Positions 38,385-47,446 of a DNA stretch of 64,000 bases are shown here, piece after piece; the stretch's first letter is position 1; each line of letters opens with the position of its first letter. This DNA is from Bacteroidales bacterium (lineage in GTDB: Bacteria > Bacteroidota > Bacteroidia > Bacteroidales > UBA932), in NCBI GenBank assembly GCA_022653675.1, contig JALCST010000002.1, forward strand, positions 1-64,000, in the 5' to 3' direction. Both the position numbers and the translations under genes were made by a program. Under the pieces are notes generated by a model that was not told the origin of the DNA, made no database searches, and saw only the letters and a list, made by a program, of their open reading frames with translations.

Positions 38385-38396
38385 AACACCAAATCA

Positions 38397-38732
38397 ATGC
38401 GAATGTTCAACGCCTCCCACCTGGAGGTCAAAAAATTTTTTACGGAAGACTTCGAGACCCAGCCGTATGAAGCCGGCTGGGCTTCTGAGGTCATCTTCTT
38501 CATTATGGTCGAACAGATGAGCGGCGACGACCCCTGTCTGACGGCAAGAGTTCAAATCTCACACGACGGTGTGAACTGGTGCGACGAAGGCACCGTCAGC
38601 GGGCCGGTCGACAAGGAAGGTCTTCACTTCGTCAGAGTAAGGCACTTCGGCAATTACCTGCGGCTCGCCTGCCACATCACTGGGACAAATCCTTCGTTCA
38701 AGCTCAACATTCAAATAGCCTGCAAAGAATGA
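38397..38732 (+). CDS. small unknown protein, paired with the preceding gene
   Basis: 111 residues, no signal peptide. Sequence such as LTARVQISHDGVNWCDEGTV and HFVRVRHFGNYLRLACHITG is strongly reminiscent of a single small beta-sandwich (discoidin/jelly-roll-like C-terminal strands). It ends by overlapping the next start codon (ATGA), so the three genes 37440-40000 are coupled. No function can be assigned; an accessory binding domain for the preceding protein is one possibility. Confidence 0.6.
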   Translation: MRMFNASHLEVKKFFTEDFETQPYEAGWASEVIFFIMVEQMSGDDPCLTARVQISHDGVNWCDEGTVSGPVDKEGLHFVRVRHFGNYLRLACHITGTNPSFKLNIQIACKE

Positions 38733-40000
38733 TTGTAATGAGTCTGAAAAAGTCCATTTTGCCGATTGTTTCTCTGGCACTTCTGGCCGCCGGCTGCTCC
38801 ACTTCGGCTCAGGTAGGCAGGTCCCTGCCCCTGTGGCGTATGGGTGAATTGGATATCCATTTCATCAACACGGCGCGAGGAGAGTCCACATATCAGATTC
38901 TGCCGGACGGGACGACGTTCCTCGTGGACGCTTCCGGAGCCTTGCTCGCCTTCGGAGTCGAGAAATCCGACCCGCTGCCCGCCAAGCCTTCCGGCGACAT
39001 CACGGCAGGGAAAGTCATCGTAGACTATATCGACCATTTTTCTCCCGAAGTATCGAAAGGGCATATCAACTATCTGCTTATCACCCACTTGGACAACGAC
39101 CATATCGGTTCGCTAAAGGACTCGCTCCCGCTCCATCAGAGCGGACTTTTCCGTATGACAAGTCTTGCCGAAATCGGCTCCGATCTGATTATTGACAATT
39201 TTATGGACAGATCTTACCCGGACTATACGTTTCCGGAATCCGTAATGACGGACAAAGAGAAGTCCAAACTTGGCAACTACACTTCATTCCTCGACTGGTC
39301 TACCAAGACAAATGGCACCAAAGTGGAAAAATGGGAAGCGGGAGGCTGCACCCAGGTTGTCCCTGTCCACGACAAGAAAACAAGACTGACCGTCCGTAAT
39401 TACAGCGGCAACGGACGCTTCTGGACCGGCGAGGGGACAGACTCCTTCACGACTATGCCGTCAGCCGAAGATTTGGCGGCAGCCCCGGCCGGAGCCATCC
39501 CTGCCGAGAATGTACTCAGCTGTTCTTATATCCTTACTTTCGGGGACTTCGATTTCTTTCTCGGGGGAGACCTTCAGTTCGGAGATGCAGAAGAGTACAC
39601 ATATAAAGATGCCGAGGCCCCTGTCGCCAAGGTCGCCCATAAAGTCGAGCTGATGAAGGCAGACCACCACGGCACGTACAATGCCAACGGAGAGGAACTT
39701 ATGTCCGTGCTCAGGCCTGACGTGTGGGTCGTCTGCAACTGGCGCGACGTCCAGCCGAGACCCGCCACGGTGGACCGTGTGCTCGCAGCCAATCCGGAAT
39801 GCAAGATATACTGTACGAATATGCCGGAAGCGAACATCCCGCGTCTGGGAGAGCGAATGGCCAGGATAGACCCTCACTACGGCCATATTGTCGTGAGAGT
39901 TTCTCCGGACGGAGAATCATATAAGGTATATACGCTCGAAGATACCGACGAGAAATACATTGTCACATCCATTGAAGGACCGTTCCAATGCAAAAAGTGA
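38729..40000 (+). CDS. secreted metallo-beta-lactamase-fold lipoprotein, paralogue 2
   Basis: 423 residues from ATG 38729 (38738 is also possible). Lipobox LAAGC. It mirrors paralogue 1: LDIHFINTARGESTYQILPD at the start, the metal motif LITHLDNDHIGS, FFLGGDLQ and KADHHGTYNANG. Here the third position of the HxHxDH motif is Asp (HxDxDH), the form usual in ComEC-type domains, so metal binding may differ between the two paralogues. It overlaps the histidine phosphatase gene by 13 bp. The tandem arrangement suggests successive cleavage of two bonds in the same compound, but that is inference. Confidence 0.8.
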   Translation: MIVMSLKKSILPIVSLALLAAGCSTSAQVGRSLPLWRMGELDIHFINTARGESTYQILPDGTTFLVDASGALLAFGVEKSDPLPAKPSGDITAGKVIVDYIDHFSPEVSKGHINYLLITHLDNDHIGSLKDSLPLHQSGLFRMTSLAEIGSDLIIDNFMDRSYPDYTFPESVMTDKEKSKLGNYTSFLDWSTKTNGTKVEKWEAGGCTQVVPVHDKKTRLTVRNYSGNGRFWTGEGTDSFTTMPSAEDLAAAPAGAIPAENVLSCSYILTFGDFDFFLGGDLQFGDAEEYTYKDAEAPVAKVAHKVELMKADHHGTYNANGEELMSVLRPDVWVVCNWRDVQPRPATVDRVLAANPECKIYCTNMPEANIPRLGERMARIDPHYGHIVVRVSPDGESYKVYTLEDTDEKYIVTSIEGPFQCKK

Positions 40001-41268
40001 GATTTGCCATAACCTGCGCCCTGCTGCTCTGCAGCGGAGTGCTTTGCGCCCAGCCGTACGAAAATATGGTTATGCGCGGACGAGGCGGAAAGGAGCTGTT
40101 CTTCTCTGACAGTCTCAACATATATTCCTTATACAGGTCTTACCCCGCGCCGCAAGCCGGACCGTCACCCGCACCGTCAGGCTACAAGGCGGTTTATCTG
40201 ACGAGCTACGGGAGGCACGGGTCGCGCAAACTCCACAGGGCCGACTATACCTCCACCGTTCTTGCAGTACTATCGGCGGCCGACTCCTCCGCAAGCCTTA
40301 CTCCGCTCGGCAGCGAAATTATGTATAAAGTCTCGGAGATAGACAAAGACTGTCGACTGTCTATCGGGGAACTGACCACTGAAGGAGTTCGGCAGCACAA
40401 GGAACTGGCGGAAAGACTATACAGATATTATCCTTCCATATTCGCTTCACGCAGGGCGGCGGTGCGTTGCTACTCTACCGTGATTCAACGCACTATGATG
40501 AGTATGGCCGCTGCCGGAGAGACACTTCTGAAACTTAATCCGCATCTGGACCTGCAAAGCCTGGCCTCGGGCGAGTTCACATATCTAAACGCACGTTATG
40601 CCGACCCCTTTGCATTGCAGCCGCACAAACCTTTCGACGACTTTCTGAGAAAGTACTTCGATTTCGCTCCGGTGCTCGGGAAACTGTTCGTGGAAGGGGC
40701 GCCGGCAATATCGGACACAGCAGCCTTCGTGCGTTGCCTCTATCTGGACGCCGCCATCGTACCGTGTCTGGACATCAGCGGGTTGACGCCGTTTGCAAGA
40801 GAACTGTTCTCACCTGAAGATCTCTTCACCCTCGCGCAGGCGATGAACTATATGATATACGTGAGGAATTCCAGTTCTCCGCTCAATTGCGGCGAAGCTC
40901 CCGCTTCCCAGAAACCGCTTCTTTCAGACATCATATCCAAGGCGGACGCCGCATTGTCTTCAGATTGTCCCTCGGCCGACCTGCGTTTCGGCCACGACAG
41001 CTACCTCATCCCGCTCGTCGCCCTTATGGGGGTGGACGGATACGACAAGTCCGAGACCGACCCTCTCAAGGTGGCCGACGTCTTCCAGGACTATTCCATC
41101 GCACCTATGGCCGGCAACCTTCAACTGGTCTATTTCCGCAACCGGTCAGGCGACGTGATTGTGAAAATCCTGCTCAACGAGCGTGAAGCCACGCTCCCGG
41201 TCCCGACCGACATCTTCCCATATTATCATTGGGACGACCTTCGCATCTTTCTGACAAACAAATTATAA
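39988..41268 (+). CDS. secreted histidine phosphatase (acid phosphatase / phytase-like clade)
   Basis: 426 residues, signal peptide ending LCAQ. The catalytic motif is YLTSYGRHGSRKLHR (RHG), and FGHDSYLIPLVALMG supplies the HD/HAE-type proton donor pair. This is the histidine acid phosphatase branch that includes phytases and multiple inositol polyphosphate phosphatases of Bacteroides. It would remove phosphate from a small phosphorylated compound in the periplasm. With the two MBL-fold hydrolases ahead and the symporter after, it suggests dephosphorylation before uptake into the cell. Confidence 0.85.
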   Translation: MQKVRFAITCALLLCSGVLCAQPYENMVMRGRGGKELFFSDSLNIYSLYRSYPAPQAGPSPAPSGYKAVYLTSYGRHGSRKLHRADYTSTVLAVLSAADSSASLTPLGSEIMYKVSEIDKDCRLSIGELTTEGVRQHKELAERLYRYYPSIFASRRAAVRCYSTVIQRTMMSMAAAGETLLKLNPHLDLQSLASGEFTYLNARYADPFALQPHKPFDDFLRKYFDFAPVLGKLFVEGAPAISDTAAFVRCLYLDAAIVPCLDISGLTPFARELFSPEDLFTLAQAMNYMIYVRNSSSPLNCGEAPASQKPLLSDIISKADAALSSDCPSADLRFGHDSYLIPLVALMGVDGYDKSETDPLKVADVFQDYSIAPMAGNLQLVYFRNRSGDVIVKILLNEREATLPVPTDIFPYYHWDDLRIFLTNKL

Positions 41269-41277
41269 AACACTTAT

Positions 41278-43020
41278 ATGGTAACATTGGACTATGTCGC
41301 GCTTTTGATATACTTCCTCGGACTCATCGGGGTAAGTCTCATCGTATCGCGCAGAATCAAGAGTTCCTCTGATATGTTCATCGCCAGCGGCAGTTCGTCC
41401 TGGTGGCTCAGCGGAATGTCGACCTATATGACCATCTTCTCCGCAAGCACATTCGTGATATGGGGAGGGGTGGCCTACAAGTCCGGCCTCGTCGCCGTGC
41501 TCATAGCAAACCTCGTGGGAGTGGCCTGCTTCATATCCGGCAAGTGGATTGCAGGCAGGTGGCGCAAAATTCAAATCAAGTCCCCGGGGGAGTTCATAAA
41601 GATACGCTTCGGGAACAGGACACTCAACTTCTATTCTATTGTCGGGATGATAGGCAAGGGCGTTCACGCCGGAGTGGCATTGTATGCGGTCTCCATTATT
41701 ATGTCCACCATCATCTCGTTGCCGCAAGGAAGTCCTTTCGCCGACGCTCAAGGTCATCTCGCGGTAAGTTGGGCTGTAATCCTGCTCGGCGCCGTCACAT
41801 TGATATACACCGTCGCCGGAGGCTTCCTCGCCGTCCTTATGACCGATATGATACAGTTCGGCGTTCTGATGTCGGTAGCTTTGTTCCTCGTCCCTTTGTC
41901 AATCCACGCAGTCGGCGGAGTCCAGAATTTCATCAATGCCGCCCCCGCCGGTTATTTCGTGCCGGCGAGCAACAATTACCCGTGGTTCTGGCTGATTCTG
42001 TGGCTTGGCCTGAACACTTTCCAGATGGGAGGCGACTGGCCTTACGTGCAAAGATATCTGAGCGTTCCGACGGCCAAAGATGCAAAGAAGAGCAACTACC
42101 TGGTCGCCGTTTTGTATCTTCTCACGCCGATTCTGTGGTATTTTCCAGCAATGGCGTACCATCAGCTCGACCCGTCCGCCAATCCCGAGCAGGCATACGT
42201 CTTGATGAGCCAGACCGTTCTGATGAAGGGTATACTAGGCGTAATGCTTGCCGCAATGATTTCCGCCACCCTCTCCTGCGTTTCAGGCACGCTAAACGTC
42301 TTTGCAAATGTCTTCACATACGACATCTACGGCCGACGGCATCCTGACATCAACGACAGGCAGAAAATCAAGGTAGGGAGGCTCTTCACTCTGGTATTCG
42401 GCCTCACAGTGCTTCTGGTAGCCCTCGTAGTGCCATATATGGGAGGGGCCGAGAAGGTCGTGGTCACCATACTCACTATGATTATTGCACCTCTTTATAT
42501 CCCTTCAGTATGGGCGCTCTTCTCCCGCCGGATACAAGGCAGGCACGCAGTCATTATTATGCTCATTACATACGCCATCGGACTCAGCGGAAAATTCACA
42601 TACGCGCATCTTCTCAATCCGCAAGTATTCGAAGCGACCTGCGGCTTCCTGATACCGATCGTTCTGCTTTCCGTCACGGAGCTTATCCTGAGACACAAGG
42701 GGGTGGAATGCGAAGGCTACGAAAAGATTCAGGCCATCACCCACGCCTCGGACATAGTAATGACGCCCGATATGAAAAAGGGCGTCAAGAGTTACTCCGT
42801 ACTCGCAGTACAATGCCTCGTCCTCACTTTTGCCGGAATCGCCATCCTTCTCTTTTCTCTGCTGCTTTTCGACAAAGGGGCCGCATATATGTCAGACCCT
42901 TTCGTAGTGCGCACGATGCTGATTACCGCAATCGCGATGACGGCTTGTACCGTGGCATTCTATGTATGGAAAATCATTGACCGCCGCAAAAGCGCCCAAA
43001 TTAGGCAGAAGGCTGAATAA
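41278..43020 (+). CDS. sodium:solute symporter (SSS family)
   Basis: 580 residues with about 13-14 membrane helices. Family features include IYFLGLIGVSLIVSRR at the start, SSWWLSGMSTYMTIFSASTF, GVACFISGKWIAGRW and the sodium-site region of helix VIII (AAMISATLSCVSGTLNVFAN). SSS carriers import sugars, inositol, sialic acid or amino acids with Na+. Here it is the only inner-membrane carrier of the locus and would bring in the final product, plausibly the polyol oxidised by the mannitol dehydrogenase. Confidence 0.92.
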   Translation: MVTLDYVALLIYFLGLIGVSLIVSRRIKSSSDMFIASGSSSWWLSGMSTYMTIFSASTFVIWGGVAYKSGLVAVLIANLVGVACFISGKWIAGRWRKIQIKSPGEFIKIRFGNRTLNFYSIVGMIGKGVHAGVALYAVSIIMSTIISLPQGSPFADAQGHLAVSWAVILLGAVTLIYTVAGGFLAVLMTDMIQFGVLMSVALFLVPLSIHAVGGVQNFINAAPAGYFVPASNNYPWFWLILWLGLNTFQMGGDWPYVQRYLSVPTAKDAKKSNYLVAVLYLLTPILWYFPAMAYHQLDPSANPEQAYVLMSQTVLMKGILGVMLAAMISATLSCVSGTLNVFANVFTYDIYGRRHPDINDRQKIKVGRLFTLVFGLTVLLVALVVPYMGGAEKVVVTILTMIIAPLYIPSVWALFSRRIQGRHAVIIMLITYAIGLSGKFTYAHLLNPQVFEATCGFLIPIVLLSVTELILRHKGVECEGYEKIQAITHASDIVMTPDMKKGVKSYSVLAVQCLVLTFAGIAILLFSLLLFDKGAAYMSDPFVVRTMLITAIAMTACTVAFYVWKIIDRRKSAQIRQKAE

Positions 43021-43056
43021 AGCGAATCTTTGCATTGATTTATAAAAACTTTTAAA

Positions 43057-44148
43057 ATGAAGAAGTACTGCGTGTTGCCGACTGCCGTCCTGTTTGCCCT
43101 GTGCAGCCTGAACGCTGAGGCGGGTCCTTCGGTCAGACAATACACCGAAGCGGCGGACCTGACGATTACAGGCAAGCTGATGGACACCCCGAACCCTTAT
43201 CATAGAATAGACACCGTGGCGTACCGCGATTTCACTCCCGCCGAAAACAAATTGGTGAGGGAGTCCTCAGGGCTTGCCGTGGCTTTTGCGACCGACTCGC
43301 GGACAATCACGGTCACGACCGATTTCGGCTATTTCATCGATTTCCCGGGCGCTACCGCGCTCTTCGCCACAGCCGGTTATGACCTCTACATCAAAAAAGG
43401 CGGCCGGTGGGTCTGGGCTGCCGCACGCGCAGTGTCACCGTTGCACAAGGACGAGGAACTGACTCTGATTTCAGATATGGCTGAAGGTGTGAAGGAGTGC
43501 CTGATGTATCTTCCTCTCTTCAGCGAGGAGCATTCCATCAAGATAGGCACAGACTCCGGTTCGATGATCGAGGCAAGCCCCGATCCGTTCCGCCACAGGG
43601 TCGGCATCTTCGGTTCCAGTTATACCCACGGGACCGGCACCTCCAGGGCCGGCCTCGCCTACCCCGCCCAATTCTCGCGCCTTACCGGAATTCAGCTACT
43701 CAGCATCGCAGTCAGCGGCAACTGCAAACTCCAGCAGTCATTTGCCAAGGTCCTGGCCGACGCAGAGGTAGACGCCCTCATATTCGACGCCTTCTCCAAC
43801 CCGAATGGAGAAATGATACGGGACAGACTTTTCCCTTTCATCGAGACCGTACAAGCCGCACATCCAGGCATACCACTTATCTTTCAGCGTACCATCAGAC
43901 GCGAGGGACGCAATTTCCAACCGCAAAAAGAGGCTTACGAGTCTTACAAAATCGCGGTGGCCGACAGTATGATGAAAATCGCCTGCAGGCGATACAAGGA
44001 TGTCTATTATATCAGCCCCGATGCCGAGGTGCCGCATCACGACGGTTCCGTCGACGGAGTGCACCCCACAGACTACGGCTACACGCTCTGGGCCGAATCC
44101 ATCCGCAAGCCTGTTATGAAGATTCTTCGCCGTTACGGCATCCGCTGA
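43057..44148 (+). CDS. GxDLY / SGNH-type esterase
   Basis: 363 residues, signal peptide ending AEA-G. The N-terminal beta-domain contains GYDLYIKKGGRW, matching the GxDLY module. The following SGNH/GDSL_3 lipase domain has GIFGSSYTHGTG (nucleophile Ser), VSGNCKL (Gly/Asn) and DGVHPTDYGY (catalytic Asp and His). Such enzymes remove acyl groups from sugars. It is the last gene before the compositional boundary and the ribosomal cluster. No clear terminator follows it. Confidence 0.9.
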   Translation: MKKYCVLPTAVLFALCSLNAEAGPSVRQYTEAADLTITGKLMDTPNPYHRIDTVAYRDFTPAENKLVRESSGLAVAFATDSRTITVTTDFGYFIDFPGATALFATAGYDLYIKKGGRWVWAAARAVSPLHKDEELTLISDMAEGVKECLMYLPLFSEEHSIKIGTDSGSMIEASPDPFRHRVGIFGSSYTHGTGTSRAGLAYPAQFSRLTGIQLLSIAVSGNCKLQQSFAKVLADAEVDALIFDAFSNPNGEMIRDRLFPFIETVQAAHPGIPLIFQRTIRREGRNFQPQKEAYESYKIAVADSMMKIACRRYKDVYYISPDAEVPHHDGSVDGVHPTDYGYTLWAESIRKPVMKILRRYGIR

Positions 44149-44198
44149 TATTACACGACATCCGTGCACCTGTCCGGGAAAGAAATCGGCAAAAAGGG

Positions 44199-44229
44199 TT
44201 TGTTAATTAACAAATTAGTCTTATATTTG
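44199..44229 (+). promoter_or_regulatory. promoter of the ribosomal-protein cluster
   Basis: TTTG (44199-44202), a 19-bp spacer and TATATTTG (44222-44229) make a textbook Bacteroidetes promoter. A small hairpin, CCCGC with GCGGG (about 44233-44249), lies at the expected 5' end of the mRNA. This shows that rplC is the first gene of its transcript. Confidence 0.8.
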
Positions 44230-44288
44230 CAGCCCGCAAAAAGTGCGGGTAATTGTACAAATTATTAATAAACACCAAATTAACACCA

Positions 44289-44912
44289 ATGCCTGGATTA
44301 ATTGGAAGAAAAATCGGAATGACATCCGTTTTCGATGCCGACGGGAAAAACATCCCGTGCACCGTCATTGAGGCTGGTCCGTGTGTTGTTACGCAAGTTC
44401 GTACGGAAGAGAAAGATGGTTATGCCGCCGTACAGCTTGCCTATGGCGAAACTAATCCTAAACACACCAGCAAAGCCCTTCAGGGGCACTTCAAGAAGGC
44501 AGGAACCACACCTAAGAAGAAGGTGGTCGAATTCAAATCCTTCGACACCTCCAAAGTCAAATTAGGCGACACTATCACCGTTGCGGATGCTTTCGGCAAA
44601 GCGCAATGGATCGATGTAGTTGGGATCTCCAAAGGCAAGGGATTCCAAGGCGTAGTTAAACGTTACCATTTTGCCGGAATAGGCGGTACCACACACGGCC
44701 AATCCGACAGACTCCGCCACCCCGGATCTATGGGTGCATCATCTTGGCCTTCGAGGGTTTTCCCTGGACAGAGAATGGCCGGTCACATGGGAAGCGACCG
44801 CGTCAAGATCTTTAATCTTGAGGTAATCAAGATCATTCCCGAAAACAATCTCATCTTATTGAAAGGCTCTGTCCCTGGAGCCACAGGTTCTTACATTACA
44901 TTGGAGGATTAA
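44289..44912 (+). CDS. rplC: 50S ribosomal protein L3
   Basis: 207 residues from ATG 44289 ([20 protein letters not shown] is the standard L3 start). The conserved core with [15 protein letters not shown] and the loop reaching the peptidyl-transferase centre are intact. L3 nucleates 50S assembly. In most bacteria rpsJ (S10) precedes it; here the gene before is an unrelated esterase and a promoter sits directly upstream. Confidence 0.98.
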   Translation: MPGLIGRKIGMTSVFDADGKNIPCTVIEAGPCVVTQVRTEEKDGYAAVQLAYGETNPKHTSKALQGHFKKAGTTPKKKVVEFKSFDTSKVKLGDTITVADAFGKAQWIDVVGISKGKGFQGVVKRYHFAGIGGTTHGQSDRLRHPGSMGASSWPSRVFPGQRMAGHMGSDRVKIFNLEVIKIIPENNLILLKGSVPGATGSYITLED

Positions 44913-44917
44913 GCGTT

Positions 44918-45544
44918 ATGAAATTGCCAGTTTACAAAATCGACGGCACCCCTTCCGGAAAGGAAGCGGAACTCGACGAAGCCGTTTTCGGCATAGAACC
45001 GAACGATAACGCCATTTATATGGATGTTAAGCAGTACCTTGCCAATCAACGCCAAGGGACGAGCAAGACTAAGGACCGCAGTGAAAATTCCCATTCCACC
45101 CGCAAGTTAATACGCCAGAAAGGTTCCGGAGGTGCACGCCACGGTTCCCTGAAAGCCAATATCTATGTCGGCGGTGGCCGTGCATTCGGCCCCGATCCGC
45201 GCGATTACCGTTTCAAGCTTAACAAGAAGCTGAAAAGGCTCGCACGCTGCTCAGCCCTTTCCTATAAGATTAAGGAGAACGCCATAGTGATGGTCGAACC
45301 CTTCGCCATGGAAGCTCCGAAAACCAAGGAATTCATCGGCATACTCAATGCCCTAAACTCCAACAAGAGGAGCACACTCGTAGTGCTTCCCGAAGACTCC
45401 CAAAACATTTACCTTTCCAGCCGCAACCTTCCTGAGGTCAGTGTAATAACCGTTAACGAAGTCAACACTTACGGTCTCATGAAAGCACGCCACCTCATAA
45501 TGGTGGACGGAGTCCAGGACATCCTGGCGGGATGGAACAAATAA
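44918..45544 (+). CDS. rplD: 50S ribosomal protein L4
   Basis: 208 residues, 5 bp after rplC. The basic loop that lines the exit tunnel (HSTRKLIRQKGSGGARHGSL) and the C-terminal globular domain are intact. In enterobacteria L4 also represses its own operon; whether it does so here is unknown, although the rplC leader has a small hairpin. Confidence 0.98.
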   Translation: MKLPVYKIDGTPSGKEAELDEAVFGIEPNDNAIYMDVKQYLANQRQGTSKTKDRSENSHSTRKLIRQKGSGGARHGSLKANIYVGGGRAFGPDPRDYRFKLNKKLKRLARCSALSYKIKENAIVMVEPFAMEAPKTKEFIGILNALNSNKRSTLVVLPEDSQNIYLSSRNLPEVSVITVNEVNTYGLMKARHLIMVDGVQDILAGWNK

Positions 45545-45556
45545 ACATCTACTGAA

Positions 45557-45847
45557 ATGGGAATATTAATCAAGCCGATAGTAACCGAGAAAATGACGGG
45601 TCAGGGCGAAAAGCTGAACCGTTACGGTTTCATTGTTGACATAAACGCCAACAAGATAGAAATAAAGAAAGCCGTCGAACAGATGTATGGCGTATCAGTC
45701 AAGGATGTGAATACGATCCGCTACAACGGCAAAGTTAGAACCCGTAATACGAAGTCTGGTGTCCTCACAGGTCGTGACGACCGCTACAAGAAAGCCTACG
45801 TCACATTAGCCGGAGAAGACAAGATCGACTTCTACAGCAACATCTAA
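45557..45847 (+). CDS. rplW: 50S ribosomal protein L23
   Basis: 96 residues, 12 bp after rplD. It begins [12 protein letters not shown], the typical L23 start, and keeps the [10 protein letters not shown] loop. L23 sits at the tunnel exit and is the docking site for trigger factor and SRP. Confidence 0.98.
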   Translation: MGILIKPIVTEKMTGQGEKLNRYGFIVDINANKIEIKKAVEQMYGVSVKDVNTIRYNGKVRTRNTKSGVLTGRDDRYKKAYVTLAGEDKIDFYSNI

Positions 45848-45851
45848 AGTT

Positions 45852-46676
45852 ATGGCTATCCGTAAATTCAAACCCGCAACTCCGGGTACCAGAAATAAGG
45901 CGATCAGCACTTTCGAAGAGATCACCTGCACTACCCCTGAAAAGTCCCTGCTCCTTCCTTACCGTTCGAGCGGCGGACGCAACAATCAGGGCAAGATGAC
46001 CGTCCGTTACATAGGAGGCGGCCACAAACGCATGTACCGTGTCATCGACTTCCTTCGTGACAAGGACGAATACACGGCCACCGTAAAGAGTATCGAATAC
46101 GATCCCAACCGTAGCGCACGCATAGCGCTCGTAGTTTACGAAGACGGAGAGAAACGCTACATCATCGCTCCGAACGGACTGAAAGTCGGACAGAAAATAG
46201 CTTCCGGCCCCGACGTTCCCCCAGAAATAGGGAACGCCCTTCCACTGTCGGCAATTCCTGTCGGCACCATACTGCATAACATTGAAATGCGTCCGGGCTG
46301 CGGTGCGGCTATAGCACGCAGTGCAGGAGCATATGCACAGCTGGTAGCCCGCGAAGGGACCCACGCCATTCTCCGCATGCCTTCGGGCGAAACCAGGATG
46401 GTACTGGTAACCTGCCGTGCCACCGTAGGAACCGTCTCAAATTCGGATCATAACCTCGAATCCCACGGCAAGGCGGGCCGCCGCCGTTGGCTCGGCCGCC
46501 GTCCTCGCAACCGCGGCGTCGTCATGAATCCTGTCGATCACCCTATGGGCGGCGGCGAAGGCCGTGCTTCTGGCGGTCTGCCACGGTCCCGAAAGGGTCT
46601 GCCAGCAAAGGGTTACAAGACACGCAACCCTAAGAGCACATCCAACAAGTTCATCATCGAAAGACGTAAGAAATAG
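45852..46676 (+). CDS. rplB: 50S ribosomal protein L2
   Basis: 274 residues, standard length. Conserved parts include [19 protein letters not shown] and the C-terminal [13 protein letters not shown] motif with the histidine important for peptidyl-transferase-centre function. It lies 4 bp after rplW. Confidence 0.98.
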   Translation: MAIRKFKPATPGTRNKAISTFEEITCTTPEKSLLLPYRSSGGRNNQGKMTVRYIGGGHKRMYRVIDFLRDKDEYTATVKSIEYDPNRSARIALVVYEDGEKRYIIAPNGLKVGQKIASGPDVPPEIGNALPLSAIPVGTILHNIEMRPGCGAAIARSAGAYAQLVAREGTHAILRMPSGETRMVLVTCRATVGTVSNSDHNLESHGKAGRRRWLGRRPRNRGVVMNPVDHPMGGGEGRASGGLPRSRKGLPAKGYKTRNPKSTSNKFIIERRKK

Positions 46677-46685
46677 GAATAAATT

Positions 46686-46967
46686 ATGGCACGTTCATTA
46701 AGAAAAGGTCCTTATATACAGGAAAGTTTGGAAAAGAGAATTCTTGCCATGAACGAAAAGGGCAAGAAAGAAGTCATCAAGACCTGGTCAAGAGCCAGCA
46801 TGATCTCTCCTGATTTCGTAGGCCATACCATTGCAGTGCACAACGGGAACAAATTCATTCCTGTTTACGTCACGGAAAATATGGTCGGCCACAAATTGGG
46901 CGAATTCGCACCTACTCGCACATTCAGAGGCCACAGCGGCAACAATCGCGACGCTTCGTCCAGATAG
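46686..46967 (+). CDS. rpsS: 30S ribosomal protein S19
   Basis: 93 residues beginning [18 protein letters not shown]. The conserved core [20 protein letters not shown] and [12 protein letters not shown] is complete. It forms part of the 30S head with S13. Confidence 0.98.
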   Translation: MARSLRKGPYIQESLEKRILAMNEKGKKEVIKTWSRASMISPDFVGHTIAVHNGNKFIPVYVTENMVGHKLGEFAPTRTFRGHSGNNRDASSR

Positions 46968-46991
46968 CCTAACATTTTAATCTGATCTAAA

Positions 46992-47444
46992 ATGGGTTCA
47001 AGAAAAAAACATATGGCCGACAGGCTGAAAGAAATAAAGAAGAGTACGGCGATCGCGAAATTAAACGACGTACCCACTTCTCCGCAGAAAATGCGCCTCA
47101 TGGCGGATAATATCCGCGGGAAGGAAGTCAACCACGCACTTGACATCCTCAAGTTCTCCAACAGGGAGAGTTCGATACGTTTGAACAAGCTTCTCCGCAG
47201 CGCCATCGCCAACTGGGAAGCGAAAAACGAAGCCGACCGCAAGGAGCTCGATAACGGAAACGTAATCATAAAGAGCATAGAGGTCAACGAAGGACGCACT
47301 CTGAAGCGCATCCGGACAGCACCCCAAGGCCGTGCGGCACGTATCCGCAAACGTTCCAATCACGTCATAATCATTCTTGGGTTGAAGCCTGAAAAGAAAG
47401 CCGAAGAGGCTAAAGAGGCACAACCCGAAACCAAGGAGGCATAA
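46992..47444 (+). CDS. rplV: 50S ribosomal protein L22
   Basis: 150 residues. The L22 core runs from about residue 20 to 130 with the tunnel hairpin [20 protein letters not shown]. The last 17 residues are a Lys/Glu/Ala tail ([17 protein letters not shown]), longer than in E. coli L22 (110 residues). Confidence 0.97.
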   Translation: MGSRKKHMADRLKEIKKSTAIAKLNDVPTSPQKMRLMADNIRGKEVNHALDILKFSNRESSIRLNKLLRSAIANWEAKNEADRKELDNGNVIIKSIEVNEGRTLKRIRTAPQGRAARIRKRSNHVIIILGLKPEKKAEEAKEAQPETKEA

Positions 47445-47446
47445 TC

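Noticed and set aside
21015-44288. Integrative element with attachment sites at the borders of the CATG-poor block
   Set aside because: I saw no integrase, no tRNA and no convincing direct repeat at either border; only the compositional signal is supported.
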